The notes below the pieces were generated by a model. That model was not told the origin of the DNA, did not search any database, and saw nothing but the letters and a program-made list of their open reading frames with translations. A stretch of DNA of 16,069 nt from Acidimicrobiia bacterium (lineage in GTDB: Bacteria; Actinomycetota; Acidimicrobiia; Acidimicrobiales; CATQHL01). Shown here piece after piece: positions 13,837 through 16,069 of this stretch (the stretch's first letter is position 1; every line of letters starts with the position of its first letter). Where the stretch lies: the NCBI GenBank assembly GCA_021296435.1, contig JAGWAK010000021.1, positions 1 through 16,069 on the forward strand. The letters run 5' to 3'. The translations under genes and the position numbers were made by a program.

Positions 13837-15065
13837 AACCGCTCGTCGCCGATGTGGCCGTCGTGGGGGCCGGACCAGCCGGTGCCGCCGCCGCCATCGG
13901 GCTGGCGCGCGCCGGTCAGCAGGTCGTGGTGGTGGACCGCACGTCCTTCCCGCGGGACAAGTACTGCGGCGACGGACTCACCACCGGGGCGCTGCGGCTG
14001 CTGGAGCATCTCGGACTCGACCCGTCGTCGGTGTCCTCCTGGCAGGCGGCACCGAGCCTGGTGATCCGCGCCCCCTCGGGCCTGGAGGTGGCCTACCCGT
14101 TCAGCCGGCTCGGCCAGTACGCCGCCACCGCCAGGCGCAGCCATCTCGACGCCGCGCTCGTGAGCCTGGCCCGGCAGGCAGGCGCCGAGGTGCTCGACGG
14201 CTGCGCCTGCGAGGGCGTGACCGTCGACGCCGACCGGGTGGTGCTGAAGGTCGCCGGGGTCGGTGCGCTCCACGCCCGCTACGCGATCGCCGCCGACGGC
14301 ATGTGGTCTCCGGTGCGCCGCATGCTTGGGCTGTCGCTGCCGGCCTACCGGGGTGACTGGTGCGCCTTCCGCCAGTACTACTCCGACGTGGGGCCGCAGG
14401 CCGCCGGTGCGCTACGGGTGTGGTTCGAGCCCGAGATCCTGCCCGGCTACGTGTGGTCGTTCCCGCTGCCGGGAGGCGCCGCCAACGTGGGCTTCGGCGT
14501 GTCGCGTGCCACGCACCGCAGCGGCAGCCTGGCCCGACTGTGGCACGAGTTGCGCAGCCGGCCCCACATCGCCGCCGTTCTGGGGCCCGGGGCGACCCCC
14601 ACCGATCGGCCCCGGGCCTGGCCGATCCCCACCCGCCTGGGTGAGCTGCCCCTGGCCGCCGAGCGCGTGCTGTTCTGCGGCGACGCCGCCGGTGTGGGCG
14701 ATCCGATGACCGGCGAGGGCATCGGCCAGGCGCTGCTGAGCGGGCTGCTGGCCGCGGAGGCGATGACCGAGGCGGGCCCGCACGACGACTCCGCTGCCCG
14801 GGAGCTCTACCGGTCGGGCGTGGCGCGCCACCTGCAGCGGGACTTCCACTTCACCCGCCTGCTGGGGCGGGCCCTGCGCAATCCGACGGGCTGCAACATG
14901 GCGGTGGGGATCTCCGGGGCGACGCCCTGGACGCGCCGCAACTTCGCTCGCTGGCTGTTCGAGGACTACCCCCGCGCCCTGGTTCTCACCCCCGACCGCT
15001 GGCAACGGGGCGCGCTCGGGGGCGGGGCCTTCGGGGATCGCCCCCGGGGGGTCACCCCGGGCTGA
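13833..15065 (+). CDS. Geranylgeranyl reductase family FAD-dependent oxidoreductase (MenJ-like)
   Basis: The 410-residue flavoprotein has the N-terminal Rossmann FAD site VVGAGPAGAAAA (GxGxxG at 12-17) and FPRDKYCGDGLTTGALRLLEHLGL. YVWSFPLPGGAANVGFGV lies in the substrate domain. The second FAD motif is FCGDAAGVGDPMTGEGIGQAL, with G283-D284. This family saturates polyprenyl chains. The DKxCGDGLT pattern and length match mycobacterial MenJ, which reduces one isoprene unit of menaquinone, as I recall its sequence. Menaquinone as substrate is therefore plausible but not proved; archaeal-type lipid or carotenoid reduction is an alternative. No transmembrane segment is evident, so membrane contact would be peripheral. 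The ATG overlaps the stop of the VanW-domain gene (ATGA), implying translational coupling. The C-terminal 20 residues are Gly/Arg-rich. It converges on the hydantoinase gene 30 bp away. Confidence 0.9.
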   Translation: MKPLVADVAVVGAGPAGAAAAIGLARAGQQVVVVDRTSFPRDKYCGDGLTTGALRLLEHLGLDPSSVSSWQAAPSLVIRAPSGLEVAYPFSRLGQYAATARRSHLDAALVSLARQAGAEVLDGCACEGVTVDADRVVLKVAGVGALHARYAIAADGMWSPVRRMLGLSLPAYRGDWCAFRQYYSDVGPQAAGALRVWFEPEILPGYVWSFPLPGGAANVGFGVSRATHRSGSLARLWHELRSRPHIAAVLGPGATPTDRPRAWPIPTRLGELPLAAERVLFCGDAAGVGDPMTGEGIGQALLSGLLAAEAMTEAGPHDDSAARELYRSGVARHLQRDFHFTRLLGRALRNPTGCNMAVGISGATPWTRRNFARWLFEDYPRALVLTPDRWQRGALGGGAFGDRPRGVTPG

Positions 15066-15080
15066 GTCCCCCAGCCCCGG
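15057..15080. terminator. Possible bidirectional hairpin between convergent genes
   Basis: CCGGGCTG (15057-15064) can pair with CAGCCCCGG (15072-15080) around a 7-nt loop, with one bulged base. It spans the stop codon of the flavoprotein gene and fills most of the 30-bp convergent gap. No T-run follows on either strand, so it is only a weak terminator candidate. Confidence 0.25.
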
Positions 15081-15095
15081 CAATCGAGGTGTGGT

Positions 15096-16069
15096 TCAGG
15101 CAGGCCTCGGCACCACGCCGCGGCCCATCGGATGGACTTCACCGGCGCCGTATCCCTCGGGAGGGTCGTCCAGGCCGTTCGCCCGCAACTCGGCGGTGGC
15201 CTCCTCGTCGACCTCGTAGCCGGACTCGGTCTCGATCAGCACCACCCCGTAGATCTCGGCGGCCAGTTCGGGGCCGAAGTATCCCTCCGAGACGTCGTGC
15301 GCCACCGCTTCGGGCGCCCGATCGCGGGGCGGACCGAACCCGCCGCCGCCGTTCGAGGAGTACCGCAGCACGTCGCCCTTGCGGATTTGCTCGCCGACCG
15401 CGTGCATCCCCAGCCATCGCTCGGAGGTCGTGCCGGGATTCAACACGAGGACGTTGCCCCCGCCGTTGCAGCCTCCCGCCAGACCGAACGGTGTCACTTC
15501 CGCCCGATCCCCGTGCATCGTGAGGATCATGTCGCCGGTCGCCTCGAAGGATCGGTCGATCCCGAACCCGCCCCGGTAGGTCCCGTGGCCGGCGGAGGAC
15601 CCGACGGCCTCACATGACAGGGCCCGGATGGCATTGAGCCGCTCCAGCACCTCGACGGGCTGGTTGGTGGCACCGCCGATGAAGATCATCAACTGGAAAC
15701 TGTTGCCGTCCTTGTAGCTGCGCGCCCCCTGCCCGCCCTCGTTCCACAGGTACGAGACGAACGGAACGCCGCTGTCGGGGTGGTCGCCGCTGAGGGCCAG
15801 GTTGGCCAGGTTGACCGTCGCCGCATGCATCCGAGTGGGGTCGACGGTGGCAAAGGCCTGCGCCCAGCACGCCATGACCGCGGCGGCAACCTTCTCATAC
15901 GCTCCCGAGGCGAATCCCAGGACCGGCGTGGGGGGCAGCACGTCGACGCACGAGCCGGGCACCGAGATCACCTCGATCGACCTCGTGATCCCGTGGTTCA
16001 GGGGCACCAGGTGCGGGAAGCAGTGCATCGTGCCGTCGTAGACCGACGAGAGCAGCGCCGGGCGGGCGA
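15096..16069 (-). CDS. hyuB: Hydantoinase B/oxoprolinase family protein, C-terminal part (runs off the right edge)
   Basis: The minus frame is open from the right edge to a TGA at 15096-15098, giving 323 residues. Family members have about 550-600, so roughly the N-terminal half is missing from the window. A Met at 16028 is internal: the frame continues upstream as ARPALLSSVYDGT. Family features are LVPLNHGITRSIEVISVPGS near the start, then VSYLWNEGGQGARSYKDG and EVTPFGLAGGCNGGGN. The C-terminal signature is YSSNGGGGFGPPRDRAPEAV followed by DVSEGYFGPELAAEIYGVVL. Together with HyuA-type subunits these enzymes hydrolyse cyclic amides such as hydantoins or 5-oxoproline with ATP. HyuA is usually adjacent and would be expected to the right. 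The substrate cannot be told from the sequence. Confidence 0.9.
   Translation of the reverse strand, partial: ARPALLSSVYDGTMHCFPHLVPLNHGITRSIEVISVPGSCVDVLPPTPVLGFASGAYEKVAAAVMACWAQAFATVDPTRMHAATVNLANLALSGDHPDSGVPFVSYLWNEGGQGARSYKDGNSFQLMIFIGGATNQPVEVLERLNAIRALSCEAVGSSAGHGTYRGGFGIDRSFEATGDMILTMHGDRAEVTPFGLAGGCNGGGNVLVLNPGTTSERWLGMHAVGEQIRKGDVLRYSSNGGGGFGPPRDRAPEAVAHDVSEGYFGPELAAEIYGVVLIETESGYEVDEEATAELRANGLDDPPEGYGAGEVHPMGRGVVPRPA

Noticed and set aside
15096..16028. Complete 310-residue hydantoinase B starting at 16028
   Set aside because: The frame continues without a stop to the window edge with family-like sequence, and the product would lack the N-terminal half. It is a gene cut by the window, not a short gene.

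Overview
The window is a very GC-rich bacterial chromosome segment. Its gene set points to an actinobacterium, possibly of the Acidimicrobiia type, though the class is an inference. The pointers are a fused Kgd-type 2-oxoglutarate enzyme, the non-canonical mismatch endonuclease NucS, a MurT/GatD peptidoglycan amidation pair, a mycobacterial-style CysQ and a MenJ-like flavoprotein. Shine-Dalgarno sequences are almost absent. Four gene starts carry a TAnnnT box 6-7 nt before the start codon, the layout expected of leaderless transcripts. No rRNA, tRNA, CRISPR array, transposase, prophage or plasmid function was seen.

Layout, left to right. (1) 1-1577, minus strand: the N-terminal part of a CPA2 cation/proton antiporter (cut by the window edge), a 215-bp spacer with a dispersed palindromic repeat, and exonuclease III. 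(2) A 109-bp divergent promoter region, then kgd (1687-5451, plus). (3) A 162-bp array of TGA-starting octamers that contains the kgd stop and ends flush against the stop of a convergent cytochrome P450 gene (5603-7060, minus). (4) A 181-bp divergent promoter region with inverted repeats. (5) A compact plus-strand cluster murT - small ORF - gatD - cysQ - nucS (7242-11586). (6) After 141 bp, a two-gene unit: a VanW-domain envelope protein and a geranylgeranyl-reductase-family flavoprotein overlapping by 4 bp (11728-15065). (7) The C-terminal part of a convergent hydantoinase B/oxoprolinase gene, cut by the right edge.

How the genes relate. MurT and GatD together amidate the D-glutamate of lipid II. 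CysQ recycles 3'-phosphoadenosine phosphate, and NucS cuts mismatched DNA and probably docks on the sliding clamp through its C-terminal DLRLF. The VanW protein is a membrane-anchored, outward-facing protein with a cysteine-rich acidic tail. The flavoprotein probably saturates an isoprenoid chain such as that of menaquinone. Kgd and exonuclease III serve central metabolism and base-excision repair.

I found no convincing new multi-gene system. The unusual feature is structural: several core genes carry extra loops that are often built from short tandem DNA repeats. These are a 15-bp x6 repeat in the P450, a 9-bp x15 repeat plus two further insertions in MurT, and an acidic insert in Kgd. The murT-gatD junction appears to have been duplicated around a 148-bp insertion, giving a 51-codon ORF linked by ATGA overlaps to both neighbours.
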